From Clostridia bacterium (GTDB lineage: Bacteria; Bacillota; Clostridia; Christensenellales; Borkfalkiaceae): DNA of 64,000 nt. Below, one piece after another: positions 35,205 to 45,040 of this stretch. A program made the position numbers and the translations under genes. The notes beneath the pieces are model-generated. The model had not been told where the DNA came from and searched no databases. It was given only the letters and a program-made list of their open reading frames with translations. The DNA is taken from contig JAGAIP010000005.1 of the NCBI GenBank assembly GCA_017626495.1, forward strand, positions 326,116 through 390,115, read 5' to 3'. The first letter of the stretch is position 1; every line of letters begins with the position of its first letter.

Positions 35205-35588
35205 TTTGTCGAGTTGAATATGGATGGTCAAGCCGTCTTTTGTCGTGAGATGCCCGACAAGCGGCTCCGTCTCCAAAAACGAAAGCGCGACGCTATCCGT
35301 GAAGATGACGGGGTGTGTGATGACAATACCCGTATCCTCGCCGTTATTTTCCACAAATATTTTACAAGGCTGCCCCGTATAATCCACCCCGTGTAGAATG
35401 TATCTCGCGGAAAGACGATTATAATCTCCCCGTCTCTGAATCTGCGTATCCGTCCCATCCATGACCATACCGCGGAAATAGGGAGAATCCGCCCTGCCCT
35501 CAAACGAAAGCATGCGGACGATTCCGTTCGGACTGACCACTTCCCTCGTGTTTTTGATTTTAATTTTAATCGTCAATACTTCTTCCAT
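35202..35588 (-). CDS. DUF3237-like beta-barrel protein
   Basis: Protein of 128 residues, nearly all beta-strand by eye. The segment DSPYFRGMVMDGTDTQIQRR...YILHGVDYTGQPCKIFVENNGED resembles DUF3237 proteins. No enzyme role is established for that family. The start at 35588 (MEEVLTIKIKIK) is the second ATG in frame, chosen for the family-like beginning. Single gene. Confidence 0.55.
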   Translation of the reverse strand: MEEVLTIKIKIKNTREVVSPNGIVRMLSFEGRADSPYFRGMVMDGTDTQIQRRGDYNRLSARYILHGVDYTGQPCKIFVENNGEDTGIVITHPVIFTDSVALSFLETEPLVGHLTTKDGLTIHIQLDK

Positions 35589-35667
35589 GCGTTCAGTATA
35601 CCACAAATTTTGTTTTCTTGCAATAGCTGACGGAAAAAACGCTCCGATTATTTTCGGAGCGTTTCGT

Positions 35668-37131
35668 TTATTCTTTCGTTTCTTTTGCGAGGCTGTCCTT
35701 ATACAGCGTCACGCTGTCTGCAATATCCGTTTTAGACGCTTTTTTGCAGAACGCGTCGAGAAGTTTCATACTCTTCGGATCTCTGTGCAGGTTGAGCGCG
35801 CCGTTGATGCATCCTCCGTCGCACGCCATTCCCTCGAAGAAGTTATAGGTGGATCTGTTGAGTTTGAGCATCATGAGTTCTTTCTTACACTCTTCGATTC
35901 CGCTCATGGAAATGGGTTTGACGCCCTCGATGCCCTTTCTCTTCGCGATTTCGGTGAGACCCTCTTTGATACCGCCGGACTTTGCAAAGATTCTGCCGAA
36001 GTAAGACGCGTCGTCCAACGGGCTCTCTTCCAGATGCGCCATGTCGATTTCAAGCGCGTCGATATAGGCGAGCATTTCCTCAAACGAGAGCACGCAATCG
36101 ATCGCGCCGCCCGTCTTTTCAAGCTGAAATTCCATCTTTTTCGCGGAACAAGGTCCGATGAAGATGATTTTCGCCTTGGGATCGTTGCGCTTGATGATCT
36201 TTGCCGCCTCGACCATCGGGGAGAACGACGAAGATATGTATTTTGCGAGCGTGGGATAGTTCTTCTCGATATAAGAGACGAAAGCAGGACAGCAGGAAGT
36301 CGTCATGACGCCGTGCTCTTTCCACTCTTCAAGCTCCTTTTCGAGGCACACGTCCGCGCCGACTGCCGCCTCCGTGACCTGATAGAACCCGATGATTTTG
36401 AGCGCCGTCGCGATCTGTCCCATGGTCGCATAGTCGATCTGGCTCGCGATTGCAGGCGCTAACATCGCATAGACCTTATAGTTATAGTTGTTGTAAGAAC
36501 CGAGGAGAATATCCACGGCATCCATGACGTAACTCTTATCCTGAATCGCGCCAAAGGGGCATTGTGCAATACAAGCTCCGCATTTGATGCACTTGTCGTC
36601 GTCAATCTTTGCCGTGAAGTTCTCGTCCATGGTGATTGCGCCAACCTTGCATGCCATCTGACAGGGACGGCGGCGAAGTACGATTGCGTTGTAAGGGCAA
36701 ACTGTCGTACATTTACCGCACTCGATACAGAGATTTTTATCCACCGTGCTCTTGTGTCCGACAATCGTGAGCGCCTTTTTCGGACAGGCGTCTACACATT
36801 TGTGTGAAATACAGCCGCGACAGGATTCCGTGATATAAACGCCCTCGGCGGGACATTCGTCGCAGGCAATTTCGATGACCTGAATGATATTCGGATTGTC
36901 CTTATAGACGCCCTGACCGAGCGCAACCTGAATTCTTTCCTGCAAGATTGCTCTTTCTTTATAGATACAGCAACGCATGGAAGCTTTCGGTCCCGGGGAG
37001 ATCTCCTTCGGAATATCCACGTAGATGGTCTCATCGAGAGAACTCTGATAGCGTTTCTTGATGAGGCTTCTCAATACCTTATATTTGAGCAGCTGGACGG
37101 TTGTATCGAATTTGTACTCGTAAGAAGACAT
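35668..37131 (-). CDS. Group B-type [FeFe] hydrogenase
   Basis: Protein of 487 residues. Cysteine-rich N-terminus: CRGCISHKCVDAC (104-116), CIECGKCTTVC (135-145), CIKCGACIAQC (181-191), so up to three or more [4Fe-4S] clusters. H-cluster signatures: TSCCPAF (278-284), PCSAKKME (327-334) and ACDGGCING (from 436). TSCCPAF and the domain order mark the group B (ancestral monomeric) hydrogenases, thought to couple ferredoxin to proton reduction during fermentation. Hydrogenase maturases HydEFG are not in the window. Confidence 0.88.
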   Translation of the reverse strand: MSSYEYKFDTTVQLLKYKVLRSLIKKRYQSSLDETIYVDIPKEISPGPKASMRCCIYKERAILQERIQVALGQGVYKDNPNIIQVIEIACDECPAEGVYITESCRGCISHKCVDACPKKALTIVGHKSTVDKNLCIECGKCTTVCPYNAIVLRRRPCQMACKVGAITMDENFTAKIDDDKCIKCGACIAQCPFGAIQDKSYVMDAVDILLGSYNNYNYKVYAMLAPAIASQIDYATMGQIATALKIIGFYQVTEAAVGADVCLEKELEEWKEHGVMTTSCCPAFVSYIEKNYPTLAKYISSSFSPMVEAAKIIKRNDPKAKIIFIGPCSAKKMEFQLEKTGGAIDCVLSFEEMLAYIDALEIDMAHLEESPLDDASYFGRIFAKSGGIKEGLTEIAKRKGIEGVKPISMSGIEECKKELMMLKLNRSTYNFFEGMACDGGCINGALNLHRDPKSMKLLDAFCKKASKTDIADSVTLYKDSLAKETKE

Positions 37132-37214
37132 ACGATCCTCCTGATATTTTCTGTTTTTATTTTATCATATCTCTTATAAAAATTCAATATGTATTTTCGG
37201 CTTTTTTCAAATAA

Positions 37215-37243
37215 TTGACTTTTTCTTTCAAATATGGTATAAT
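37215..37243 (+). promoter_or_regulatory. Promoter of tRNA-Leu
   Basis: TTGACT (37215-37220), 17 bp, TATAAT (37238-37243). Confidence 0.85.
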
Positions 37244-37265
37244 ATGAATCTAAATCATTGCCTAT

Positions 37266-37348
37266 GCGAACATGGCGGAATTGGCAGACGCGCTGGACTT
37301 AGAATCCAGTGGGCAACCATGCAGGTTCAAGTCCTGTTGTTCGCACCA
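37266..37348 (+). tRNA. tRNA-Leu(TAG)
   Basis: An 83-nt class II tRNA with CCA. Anticodon arm CTGGACTTAGAATCCAG, acceptor GCGAACA/TGTTCGC, short variable arm GGGCAACCATGC. Confidence 0.93.
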
Positions 37349-37357
37349 TAAAGAAAC

Positions 37358-37400
37358 CATAATATTGATACGAAAAATATCGGTATTATGGCTTTTTTTA
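37358..37400 (+). terminator. Terminator after tRNA-Leu
   Basis: CCATAATATTGATA pairs with TATCGGTATTATGG, then CTTTTTTT. Confidence 0.85.
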
Positions 37401-37452
37401 TTACCAAAATAGGGGTATTTTGTCCTTTTTCATAGGTTTATAGTAAAAATTT

Positions 37453-37491
37453 AGGCTTGTCGGGGTGGTTTTCGTCCATACAAGCCTTTTT
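37453..37491 (+). terminator. Second hairpin terminator
   Basis: AGGCTTGT/ACAAGCCT with a 19-nt loop and TTTTT. The gap 37402-37611 holds nothing else I can name. Confidence 0.6.
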
Positions 37492-37611
37492 GTATTCATA
37501 TAATACAAATCGTTCAATTTTTGCTTCGGTTCAATAAATTCTTGATTTCTGCCGGACTATGCTATATAATGAACTCAACGATAAATAGGAATTTGAGGAG
37601 ATTATTTATAT

Positions 37612-38217
37612 ATGAATGCAAACTTTGAAATTGGTGAATTGGTTATTGAAACCGAAAGATTGGTATTGCGTCCGTTTAGGCAATCCGACCTGCACGATTT
37701 CAATGAATACGCCTCTGTTTCGGGTGTCGGCGAGATGGCGGGCTGGAAACACCACGAAACAATTGAACAAACGCAGGAAATCTTGGATATGTTTATCAGA
37801 GAAGATAAAACCTTTGCAATTGTTTTCAAAAAGAACAACAAAGTAATCGGTTCTATCGGTGTTGAAAAATATGAGCTTGAAAACAAACTGACCGAATTCA
37901 ATGACTATTATGGTCGCGAGATTGGTTACGTATTATCGAAGGATTACTGGGGTAAAGGCATTATGCCTGAAGCCGTAGGAGCCGTAATTGACTATCTGTT
38001 CAACGACTTAAATTTGGATTTTTTAACCTGCGGATATTATGATTTTAACAATCAATCTAAAAGAGTTCAGGAAAAGAGTGGGTTTAAACCTTACCGAAAG
38101 CTTGTTATGGATACTCGTTTGGATACAAAAGAACCCGGCGTCCTAAATTTGCTTATTAATCCTAACAAGAATATTTCGTTTGTGTTCTCCCATCCCGAAA
38201 CATTGATTTATAAATAA
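37612..38217 (+). CDS. RimJ/RimL-type GNAT acetyltransferase
   Basis: Protein of 201 residues. ETERLVLRPFRQSD at the start, GREIGYVLSKDYWGKGIMPEAVGAVIDYLF for the acetyl-CoA site, and QEKSGFKPYRK are typical of the N-acetyltransferases that modify ribosomal proteins, antibiotics or peptides; the substrate is unknown. Codon use is clearly more AT-rich than in neighbouring housekeeping genes and the gene follows a tRNA, suggesting acquisition. GAGGAG lies shortly upstream of the ATG. Confidence 0.85.
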   Translation: MNANFEIGELVIETERLVLRPFRQSDLHDFNEYASVSGVGEMAGWKHHETIEQTQEILDMFIREDKTFAIVFKKNNKVIGSIGVEKYELENKLTEFNDYYGREIGYVLSKDYWGKGIMPEAVGAVIDYLFNDLNLDFLTCGYYDFNNQSKRVQEKSGFKPYRKLVMDTRLDTKEPGVLNLLINPNKNISFVFSHPETLIYK

Positions 38218-38344
38218 CTGTAAATCCCTATTTATCGGTAATTACTTGCAAGTCAAAAGCACCCTTAAAAAAATTGTATCAAACTTTCAGATTACTTACA
38301 TATCGAGTGTTCGTAACGGATTTGAGTTATGGACACTCGTTTTA

Positions 38345-38372
38345 TAAAACGTAAACCGCATTGCTTTGCAAT
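38345..38372. terminator. Bidirectional terminator
   Basis: AACCGCATTGC/GCAATGCGGTT with loop TTT between the convergent acetyltransferase and GH43 genes. Confidence 0.85.
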
Positions 38373-38394
38373 GCGGTTTTCTTGTTTTTCAGAC

Positions 38395-39981
38395 TTATTC
38401 TGCGTCAAAGTGCATGTTGAAGTAAATCGCCGTTCCATTCACGTCGAGCGCGGAGATGGTAAGACCGCCCCTAGCGCATTTTTCGATATATGCAGGCATA
38501 ATGCTGCCGTAATACTTCGTTCCGTTTACAACGAGATAGATATAGTGATCTCCGTAAACCTGCCAGGTTCCCGTTGCGCTGCCGCTGATCGTGCCGTCTT
38601 CTTTGAATACGACTTGGCTCGCATAATTCTTCTCATCCGTACCTTTATTTGCAGGAGAATAAGGAATTGCAACCATATCCCACTTGCCGTTCGAGGATTG
38701 ATAAATCTCTCTCGCGTCGATGGTGCGGACGCTTTCGCCAACGTATCTGTTCGGGCTGACGACGAGATCGCCGTTCGCGTTAAAGTCGTACATGGAGATG
38801 AAGAGATAGTGATTGTTGTTGCCGAATTGACTGCGGTTATGATATGCGATACAGTTTACGCCCTCTTTCGTACGGAACATATCGTTATGTCCGGGGCAGA
38901 AGTAGTCGTAGCCGATGGAAGAATCGTCTTTATCGTATCTCCAAGAGAACGAACCTGAAATCTTGTTTCCGTTGGAGCCGTCGAGCGATTTGTATCCTCT
39001 CGTGGGGTTCGAAGATTTGAACGTACGCATATTATACGTCCTATCCAAAGCCTGGTTGGAACACATTAAATAATAATTATTCTCTGTTTTCCAAAGCGTC
39101 TCGTCATATCCCTGCGTAATGTCGCCGCCGTAAACGGGAACGTCCGTATGATAGGTGACAACGGAGCCTTCGGAACTCTTGATATCTACGAGCTTCGCGC
39201 CTCTGTAAGCCGAAGCGTTGATCGTGCCGGCAAGGAAATCATCATAGGTATATCCGTCTTTTCTGAGTCCCGTCTCCTTATCGAGTTCTAGCACGTTGAA
39301 TTTATCCGAATAGAATGATCCGTAAGACATCCAAAGCTTGCCTTCGGCATCCTCAAAGATGGACGCGTCGATGGCGTTCGGACCGATTTTACCGCTGACT
39401 ACGAGCGTATCGGTATAGGTGTAAGGGCCTGCAACGTTATCTGCATGACACTGGAAAATGACGGAACGGGAAGAACCGAAGGTTGTCGTCCAAGAACCGT
39501 ACAGCCACCAACCGCCGTCCGACGCAGGGTATACTTCGGGCGCCCAAAGCGTGGTACAGTCGAACTTTGCATCCTCTGCAAGAATATCGTAGACTTCCTG
39601 CAAGGGAGACGTTCCTTCTCTTCCTTTTTCCAAAACGCTGCCTCCCTGACCGAATTCGGGAATCGCAACGCCGACGTATTCCCAGTTCATCAGATCGGTT
39701 GACTTTCTGATCTGATAACCGAACGGCCCGAAGTTATCCGTACCGAAGGAGTAGTACGTTCCGTTCTCCTCGACAACAACAGGGTCATGGGAACATTCCA
39801 TGTTCCATTTCGAAGGATTTCCTTTATTATATACTCTGACGGCTTTTTTGGAAAGACCTTCACCCGTGGGATAGGTTACACTGAGAGAATCTTCCTTTTC
39901 GCCGCACGCGGCAAGCATGGAGAAAATGGAAAGACACATGAGAGCCGAAAGAGCTAAGCAGATTGTTTTTTTCTGTTTCAT
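38395..39981 (-). CDS. Glycoside hydrolase family 43 lipoprotein (arabinanase-like)
   Basis: Protein of 528 residues. A lipoprotein signal (MKQKKTICLALSALMC, lipobox LAACG) anchors it outside. The five-bladed propeller has the GH43 pattern: catalytic-base Asp in ECSHDPVVVEENGTYYSFGT, TTLWAPEVYPASDGGWWLYG, and IDASIFEDAEGKLWMSYGS with the pKa-tuning Asp; the proton donor Glu is probably in KSSEGSVVTYHT. The C-terminal 120 residues form a separate beta domain. It likely trims arabinan or arabino-oligosaccharides for the ABC importer upstream. Confidence 0.85.
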   Translation of the reverse strand: MKQKKTICLALSALMCLSIFSMLAACGEKEDSLSVTYPTGEGLSKKAVRVYNKGNPSKWNMECSHDPVVVEENGTYYSFGTDNFGPFGYQIRKSTDLMNWEYVGVAIPEFGQGGSVLEKGREGTSPLQEVYDILAEDAKFDCTTLWAPEVYPASDGGWWLYGSWTTTFGSSRSVIFQCHADNVAGPYTYTDTLVVSGKIGPNAIDASIFEDAEGKLWMSYGSFYSDKFNVLELDKETGLRKDGYTYDDFLAGTINASAYRGAKLVDIKSSEGSVVTYHTDVPVYGGDITQGYDETLWKTENNYYLMCSNQALDRTYNMRTFKSSNPTRGYKSLDGSNGNKISGSFSWRYDKDDSSIGYDYFCPGHNDMFRTKEGVNCIAYHNRSQFGNNNHYLFISMYDFNANGDLVVSPNRYVGESVRTIDAREIYQSSNGKWDMVAIPYSPANKGTDEKNYASQVVFKEDGTISGSATGTWQVYGDHYIYLVVNGTKYYGSIMPAYIEKCARGGLTISALDVNGTAIYFNMHFDAE

Positions 39982-40085
39982 AATTTCTCCTTATCTGAAA
40001 CTGTCTTATAAATAGTATTATTTCCAAATTCAAGAAAAATTCGGAGCGATAAAACTACCGCTCCGAAAATTCCATAAGTTAAAGA

Positions 40086-41093
40086 TTATTCCTTAGAACC
40101 GGTAAGCATCAAGGAGCCGATAATCTGTTTCTGGAAGATACCGAACAGAATAAGGACGGGAATGACAGACATCAAGGATGCAGCCATAACGACGCCTTGG
40201 CCCATTGTTGCGGAAACGTCTTGCGTCAACTTCTGAATAACGACGGGAAGGTTATACCATCTCGTATTATCGACCATCATGAAGCATCCGAGGTAGTTGT
40301 TCCATGCACCGAAGAAGGAGAGGATACCCTGCGCCATCATTGCGGGAAGTGCAAGAGGAATAATGAATCTCCAGAAGATCATCCAGTAGCCTGCACCGTC
40401 GATCTTTGCAGCTTCGATGATGGAGGTAGGAAGACCATAGAGGAACTGACGAATAAAGAATGCAGTCATGATAGAGCCGAAGAGTCCGGGAACCCACATG
40501 GAGAGTCCGTTCTCAGTCCATCCGAAGATAACGAACATACAATACTGTACGATCATGATGGAGGGCCAAGGAATCATGATAGCAGCGAGAAGTCCGAAGA
40601 AAACGCCTTCTCTTGCTTTCCATTCGATCTTGGAGAATGCGAATGCAGCGGAAGTAGAGGTGATGACGCCGACTACAACGGGCACGATGGAGTAAAGCAA
40701 CGTGTTCAAAACGATGATGAAGAAGTTTGCATCGCCAAAACGCGTCTCACAGGCTACAAAGAACTGCGAGAAGTTGTAGAACGCTTCATTGTTACGCAAA
40801 GGGTTTGCCCAGGTAGGGTTTACGAACCAAATGACGGTCTGCGTAACGGCTGCGGTGGAAGATGCGAAGGACGCACAGATCATCCACCAGAAAGGATACA
40901 ACATGATAAGACCGACCAACGAAAGAACAAGATAGTCCAATACGTCCATGAAGATCTTACCGCTCTGTTTCGATCCTTTATAGTATTTTGTAGAGAATCC
41001 GAGTTTGGAAAGAACCAGACAGAGAACGTCTACGAATTTGTTGGGAGCACCGCTTTCAATTTCGGCGCTAACTTTATTTTCTTGTTCAGACAT
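40086..41093 (-). CDS. Carbohydrate ABC transporter permease, MalG type
   Basis: Protein of 335 residues, with six predicted membrane segments after a 45-residue cytosolic lead. The EAA loop reads IIEAAKIDGAGYWMIFWRFIIPLALPA and docks an ATPase. Typical partner of the MalF-type permease 18 bp upstream. Longer N-terminus than usual. No ATPase gene is in the locus, so a shared MsiK-type ATPase elsewhere is likely. Confidence 0.9.
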   Translation of the reverse strand: MSEQENKVSAEIESGAPNKFVDVLCLVLSKLGFSTKYYKGSKQSGKIFMDVLDYLVLSLVGLIMLYPFWWMICASFASSTAAVTQTVIWFVNPTWANPLRNNEAFYNFSQFFVACETRFGDANFFIIVLNTLLYSIVPVVVGVITSTSAAFAFSKIEWKAREGVFFGLLAAIMIPWPSIMIVQYCMFVIFGWTENGLSMWVPGLFGSIMTAFFIRQFLYGLPTSIIEAAKIDGAGYWMIFWRFIIPLALPAMMAQGILSFFGAWNNYLGCFMMVDNTRWYNLPVVIQKLTQDVSATMGQGVVMAASLMSVIPVLILFGIFQKQIIGSLMLTGSKE

Positions 41094-41111
41094 ATCAATT
41101 AACCTCCGAAA

Positions 41112-42140
41112 TTATTTATCTGCTTTGCTATCAAGATAGAACTGAACGAGCGTCAAGATAGCAATCATGATTGCAAGGATGATACCCAAGGTTGCCGCGT
41201 ATGCGAAATTGGGATGTCCGGCGTTGTTACCCTGAGGACCCCACTTAACGATGAGTGCGACGTAACCGGATACACGGAAGTCGAATCCGTATGCGCCGTT
41301 GAACAACATGTCGGGCTCTGCGTAAATCTGCATACCGCCGATGACAGAAGTAACGATATTATAGAAAATCGTAGGCCAAAGCTGAGGAATGACGATCTTC
41401 CAGAACGTGATCCATCCGTTTGCGCCGTCGATAGACGCAGCCTCTTTATGAGAAGCGTTGACGCCGGAAAGACCTGCAACGTAAAGAATGATCGTACCGC
41501 CGAGTCCTTTCCATGCACCCATGATAATGATAACCCACTTCATGGTAAGGAACGCAGGGTTCCAAGCCTCGTTTGCACCCGTAACGTTGGTAGGAGCCAA
41601 CCAACGGATATACTTCGTCTGATCTGTACCGAAAAGAACCTGGTTGATTGCACCTTCAAACTGGAACAATCTCTGGAACGTGTAGGAGATAGCAACCGAA
41701 GATGCGACGCTGGGAAGATAGTAGATAATACGGTATACGTTACCGCCCTTGATGTCTCTCGTCATACAAACGGCGAAGAACATAGAGAGGAACATGCCGA
41801 TAGGAATACCGATCATGTAGAACACTGCGTTGAACAAGCCGGAATAAAAATATTTGAACTGGTCAGCATCAGTGAAGATATATTTATACCAATAGAAGGG
41901 GTTGCCATCTACCGTGTGCAGACCTCCGCTAAGGTAGTCCATCAGGTTACCACCATCGTAATCCGTGAAGGAGAGGACGATGGTAATGATGAGTGCGATA
42001 TAGACAAATACGAGAGTACCGATGATCAGAGGAGAAGTGAACAGCCAGCCCCAAAGGTTATCCTGTAACTTCTGCTGGTTGATTCTTTTCTTGGGTTTCT
42101 GAACGGGGGTACTTTCAACAGTATTTACTGCTTCCATCAA
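41112..42140 (-). CDS. Carbohydrate ABC transporter permease, MalF/UgpA type
   Basis: Protein of 342 residues with six to seven membrane segments. The EAA loop reads HKEAASIDGANGWITFWKIVIPQLWP. Lies between the binding-protein gene and the MalG-type permease, same strand, in one operon. Confidence 0.9.
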   Translation of the reverse strand: MMEAVNTVESTPVQKPKKRINQQKLQDNLWGWLFTSPLIIGTLVFVYIALIITIVLSFTDYDGGNLMDYLSGGLHTVDGNPFYWYKYIFTDADQFKYFYSGLFNAVFYMIGIPIGMFLSMFFAVCMTRDIKGGNVYRIIYYLPSVASSVAISYTFQRLFQFEGAINQVLFGTDQTKYIRWLAPTNVTGANEAWNPAFLTMKWVIIIMGAWKGLGGTIILYVAGLSGVNASHKEAASIDGANGWITFWKIVIPQLWPTIFYNIVTSVIGGMQIYAEPDMLFNGAYGFDFRVSGYVALIVKWGPQGNNAGHPNFAYAATLGIILAIMIAILTLVQFYLDSKADK

Positions 42141-42298
42141 AAATCCTCCTTAATGTAACCGTCTCGCGACGGAATCCCCGTGGGAATAAAAAACGAAAGA
42201 TAAAAAGCACGTCCCCCAACGACCTCTTTTTACGTTTCGTTTTACCCCGATTCCCTGTTATGGGAATCGGGAAAACGATTTCATTTCAGAGTCAGAAC

Positions 42299-44617
42299 TT
42301 ACTGACCTACAACTTTGTCAAGCTGCTGCTGAGCGAGAGGAGCGATGTACTTACAATACTCGTAAGGAGTATAGAACTTACCGCTCATTTCTACGACGGG
42401 ACCGTAGTCAACCAGGTCGAATCCGCCGACTGCCTGCTCGGAGTAACCTACAAGATACTGAACCTTGTACTCACAGAATTTGTTGAGCCACTCGGTATCA
42501 TAGGTGTACATTGCGGAATCTCTTGCCGCGTTGAGACCGGAAGTCATACGAACTGCGATGTCACGGGAGTTGTAGTTGTAGGAGATCATGTTGAGTACAC
42601 GCATTGCGATGGAAACAGTCTTAACTTTTGCCATGGTGTATTCAGCATAGTTCTGGTTGTAATTGTAGTTAGGATAATTCTGAGCCATCCAATCAGCGAC
42701 AGTAGTCTTACCCTTCGTGTTCGCCATAGTCCAAGCGAGCGCATAAGCGTCCGTCCAAGACATGGGGTTGTTGGGGTTAAGGTTGTCCGCCGTGTTGTCG
42801 GGCGTGATCATGTATCTGAAATCGCCGTCGGTCAGATACTTCTCATCCATGTACTGTGCATAAGATTCGATCTGAGATGCATAGTTAGGAAGCTGAGAAC
42901 CTGCATAGGTAAGGGATACCTGAGCAGCGTGGTCGATGGTGAGGAATGCAACCAAGCTTGCGCAAGCTGCGATCTTCCATTCGCCGTCCGTACCGATCTT
43001 CTCTTCGAGCTTCTTGTTTGCGCCGTATCCTACGGAGTCTGCACGAGCGCCCCAAACGGTCTGACGGGACAACTGGTTTTCATACCATTCGTCATCGGTG
43101 AAGGTTGCTTTCTTCGTGCCATATTCCTTAGCCTGATACTTTGCGTCCTTAATCTTGGAGTAAAGCGCATAGGACTCGGAAATAGGTTCGGGCATCAACT
43201 GATAGTCAAGGTCGCTCTTATCAGCTGCGTTGAGGGAAGGCATATCCCAAGTACCGCAACCATAGAAGAGGCTCGCGCCTGCACAGAAGGAATCCCATCC
43301 GCCGATCTTAACGCCGTCAGAAGCGCCTGCGAAGTTGGAGTTGGAGTTCCAGTCGGAGGAGTAAGCTACGAATGCAGCATAGGTCTCGATGAAGGGATCG
43401 GAGTCGATACCGGTCGTTCTTCCGTCGAGGTTCGTTGCATTGGTAACCTTCGTGTAGTCGGAGTTAATGAACTCGGTGTTGTTGCCGTGAAGCCAAGGAA
43501 GCAGGTAGAGGGTGTTGTTCTCGTGAATATCGTTTGCGAAAACGTGTACGCTGTCTCCCAAAGCGTTGGTGATATAGCCGTTACCGCCGTTTGCCATGGA
43601 CTCTTTGTAGATATAGTAGGTTGCAGCCCAGGAAAGTGCGGAATACTCAGCGTAGGTGTAAACAACGTGTCCGATGGTAGCATCGTAAACTGCGGTCGGA
43701 TCCTGATCTTCTGCTTTAACGTCGAAGGTTTCGCCGGGGAATCCGGGAATCGTTACGGTGTAGCCGCCAACGGAGTTGGACGCTGCCGCAACGGGATCGC
43801 CTGCCGCAAGTGCTGCCGCGTAGTTGTCGTGCGCATAGAAGTTGTAAGGCTTATAGGTGATCGCCTGCTTGGGATTGATGACGCCGGGAGCATCTTTTCC
43901 GTCGAGCGTGGTGATGACGCCCTTATCGCCGAAGGACGCAGCGGAAGTGGTCTGATACTTCTGCTTATATCCGTTTGCACCTTCGGAGAACCACTTAGCG
44001 TTGTATGCCATACCGAACGTGGAGTAATCCTTGGGAAGACCGTAAAGCGCGGTGGTAGCGCCGGTATTGTTGTTCTTGAAGGTCTTGGTTGCCTTGTCGT
44101 AGGTAACCTTTTCACCGATGACGTTGTTTACACTGTCATAAGCGTAGAAGGAGATCGCGTCTGCCCAAACGTCGTCGATGTTGTAATCGTAGGTCGTATC
44201 GGCGAAGTCGATATACTTGGAAAGGTCAAGTACATAATTCGATTTGGACCAGGTCTTAACGTATTTCGGGGATACATAGAAGATATCAGGTGCGTTACCT
44301 GCGGAAAGCTTCTTGTTGATCGTGGTGAAATACGTTGCCGTATCGGAGTCGAAAGACAGGTCGAATGCAGCATCCGTGTCAAGGTTGGGAGAAGATCCCT
44401 CTGTCCACACGCCGTTTTTGATCATGTTCGCCTTATAGTTTTTACCCCACTGGTGAACGAGGTCGGTATTGGTCTGAATATCGTCGGATCCTGCGAAGAT
44501 GTAGACGGAAAGAACCTGGTCGGAATTCTTTCCGCATCCTACGAGGGCAGCTGCGGACGCAGCTCCGAGGATGCCTGCGAGACCAATCGTAACGGCTTTT
44601 TTGTAGAATTTCTTCAT
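42299..44617 (-). CDS. Large extracellular solute-binding lipoprotein
   Basis: Protein of 772 residues. Lipoprotein signal MKKFYKKAVTIGLAG...AALVGCGKN. The family-1 sugar-binding features are recognisable (SAGNAPDIFYV near residue 108, GLPKDYSTFGMAYNAKWF, and a C-terminal repeated helical region), but it is far longer than the usual 420-560 residues because of Asn/Tyr/Ala-rich insertions in the middle. It feeds the two permeases downstream; with GH43 it points to arabino-oligosaccharide uptake. First gene of the operon. Confidence 0.82.
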   Translation of the reverse strand: MKKFYKKAVTIGLAGILGAASAAALVGCGKNSDQVLSVYIFAGSDDIQTNTDLVHQWGKNYKANMIKNGVWTEGSSPNLDTDAAFDLSFDSDTATYFTTINKKLSAGNAPDIFYVSPKYVKTWSKSNYVLDLSKYIDFADTTYDYNIDDVWADAISFYAYDSVNNVIGEKVTYDKATKTFKNNNTGATTALYGLPKDYSTFGMAYNAKWFSEGANGYKQKYQTTSAASFGDKGVITTLDGKDAPGVINPKQAITYKPYNFYAHDNYAAALAAGDPVAAASNSVGGYTVTIPGFPGETFDVKAEDQDPTAVYDATIGHVVYTYAEYSALSWAATYYIYKESMANGGNGYITNALGDSVHVFANDIHENNTLYLLPWLHGNNTEFINSDYTKVTNATNLDGRTTGIDSDPFIETYAAFVAYSSDWNSNSNFAGASDGVKIGGWDSFCAGASLFYGCGTWDMPSLNAADKSDLDYQLMPEPISESYALYSKIKDAKYQAKEYGTKKATFTDDEWYENQLSRQTVWGARADSVGYGANKKLEEKIGTDGEWKIAACASLVAFLTIDHAAQVSLTYAGSQLPNYASQIESYAQYMDEKYLTDGDFRYMITPDNTADNLNPNNPMSWTDAYALAWTMANTKGKTTVADWMAQNYPNYNYNQNYAEYTMAKVKTVSIAMRVLNMISYNYNSRDIAVRMTSGLNAARDSAMYTYDTEWLNKFCEYKVQYLVGYSEQAVGGFDLVDYGPVVEMSGKFYTPYEYCKYIAPLAQQQLDKVVGQ

Positions 44618-45040
44618 TACAATTACCTCTTAAAATATTTTTTTCATACTGTCCTCTCGTTCTCTTGGTTGGGGGAAAGAGAACGTCGGGACGACGCATA
44701 GAATCGGAAATGAAAAAACATTCCTTTCGAAAAGTCAGAAGAGCCGACCATTCTCAAAGAATGTGCCTACATTTCCGCTTCCCCCGTTGCGTTCTTGTAC
44801 TGTCTATACTATATCACACAATTTTCACTTTGTCAATGCTACTTTCTATATTTTTTTGTGAAATTATCATATTTTTTTGAATTCAAAATATACAATTATT
44901 CCTATTGTTTGTTCCTTTATATCGCATAATCTGCTATATTGTACATTTTTACTGAAAATTCGACTTCGACCACAATATATTGATTTTATCTATTTTACAA
45001 AAAAAGAAAGCGCAAAACAGTGCCGTCTTGCGCTTTCGAT
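44618..45040. other. Long upstream region of the sugar-transport operon
   Basis: AT-rich gap of 420 bp. The transcript leader of about 185 nt from the promoter at 44808-44836 contains a GTTCTCT...AGAGAAC-type hairpin (44653-44678). The rest, 44840-45000, is AT-rich with no gene; a catabolite-repression site was looked for and not found with confidence. Confidence 0.5.
44808..44836 (-). promoter_or_regulatory. Promoter of the sugar-transport operon
   Basis: Minus strand TTGACA (44836-44831), 17 bp, TATAGT (44813-44808). Confidence 0.85.

Noticed and set aside
42260..44701. Plus-strand 813-codon ORF opposite the binding protein
   Set aside because: It is an antisense shadow; the opposite strand has a lipoprotein signal, sugar-binding features and a matched operon.
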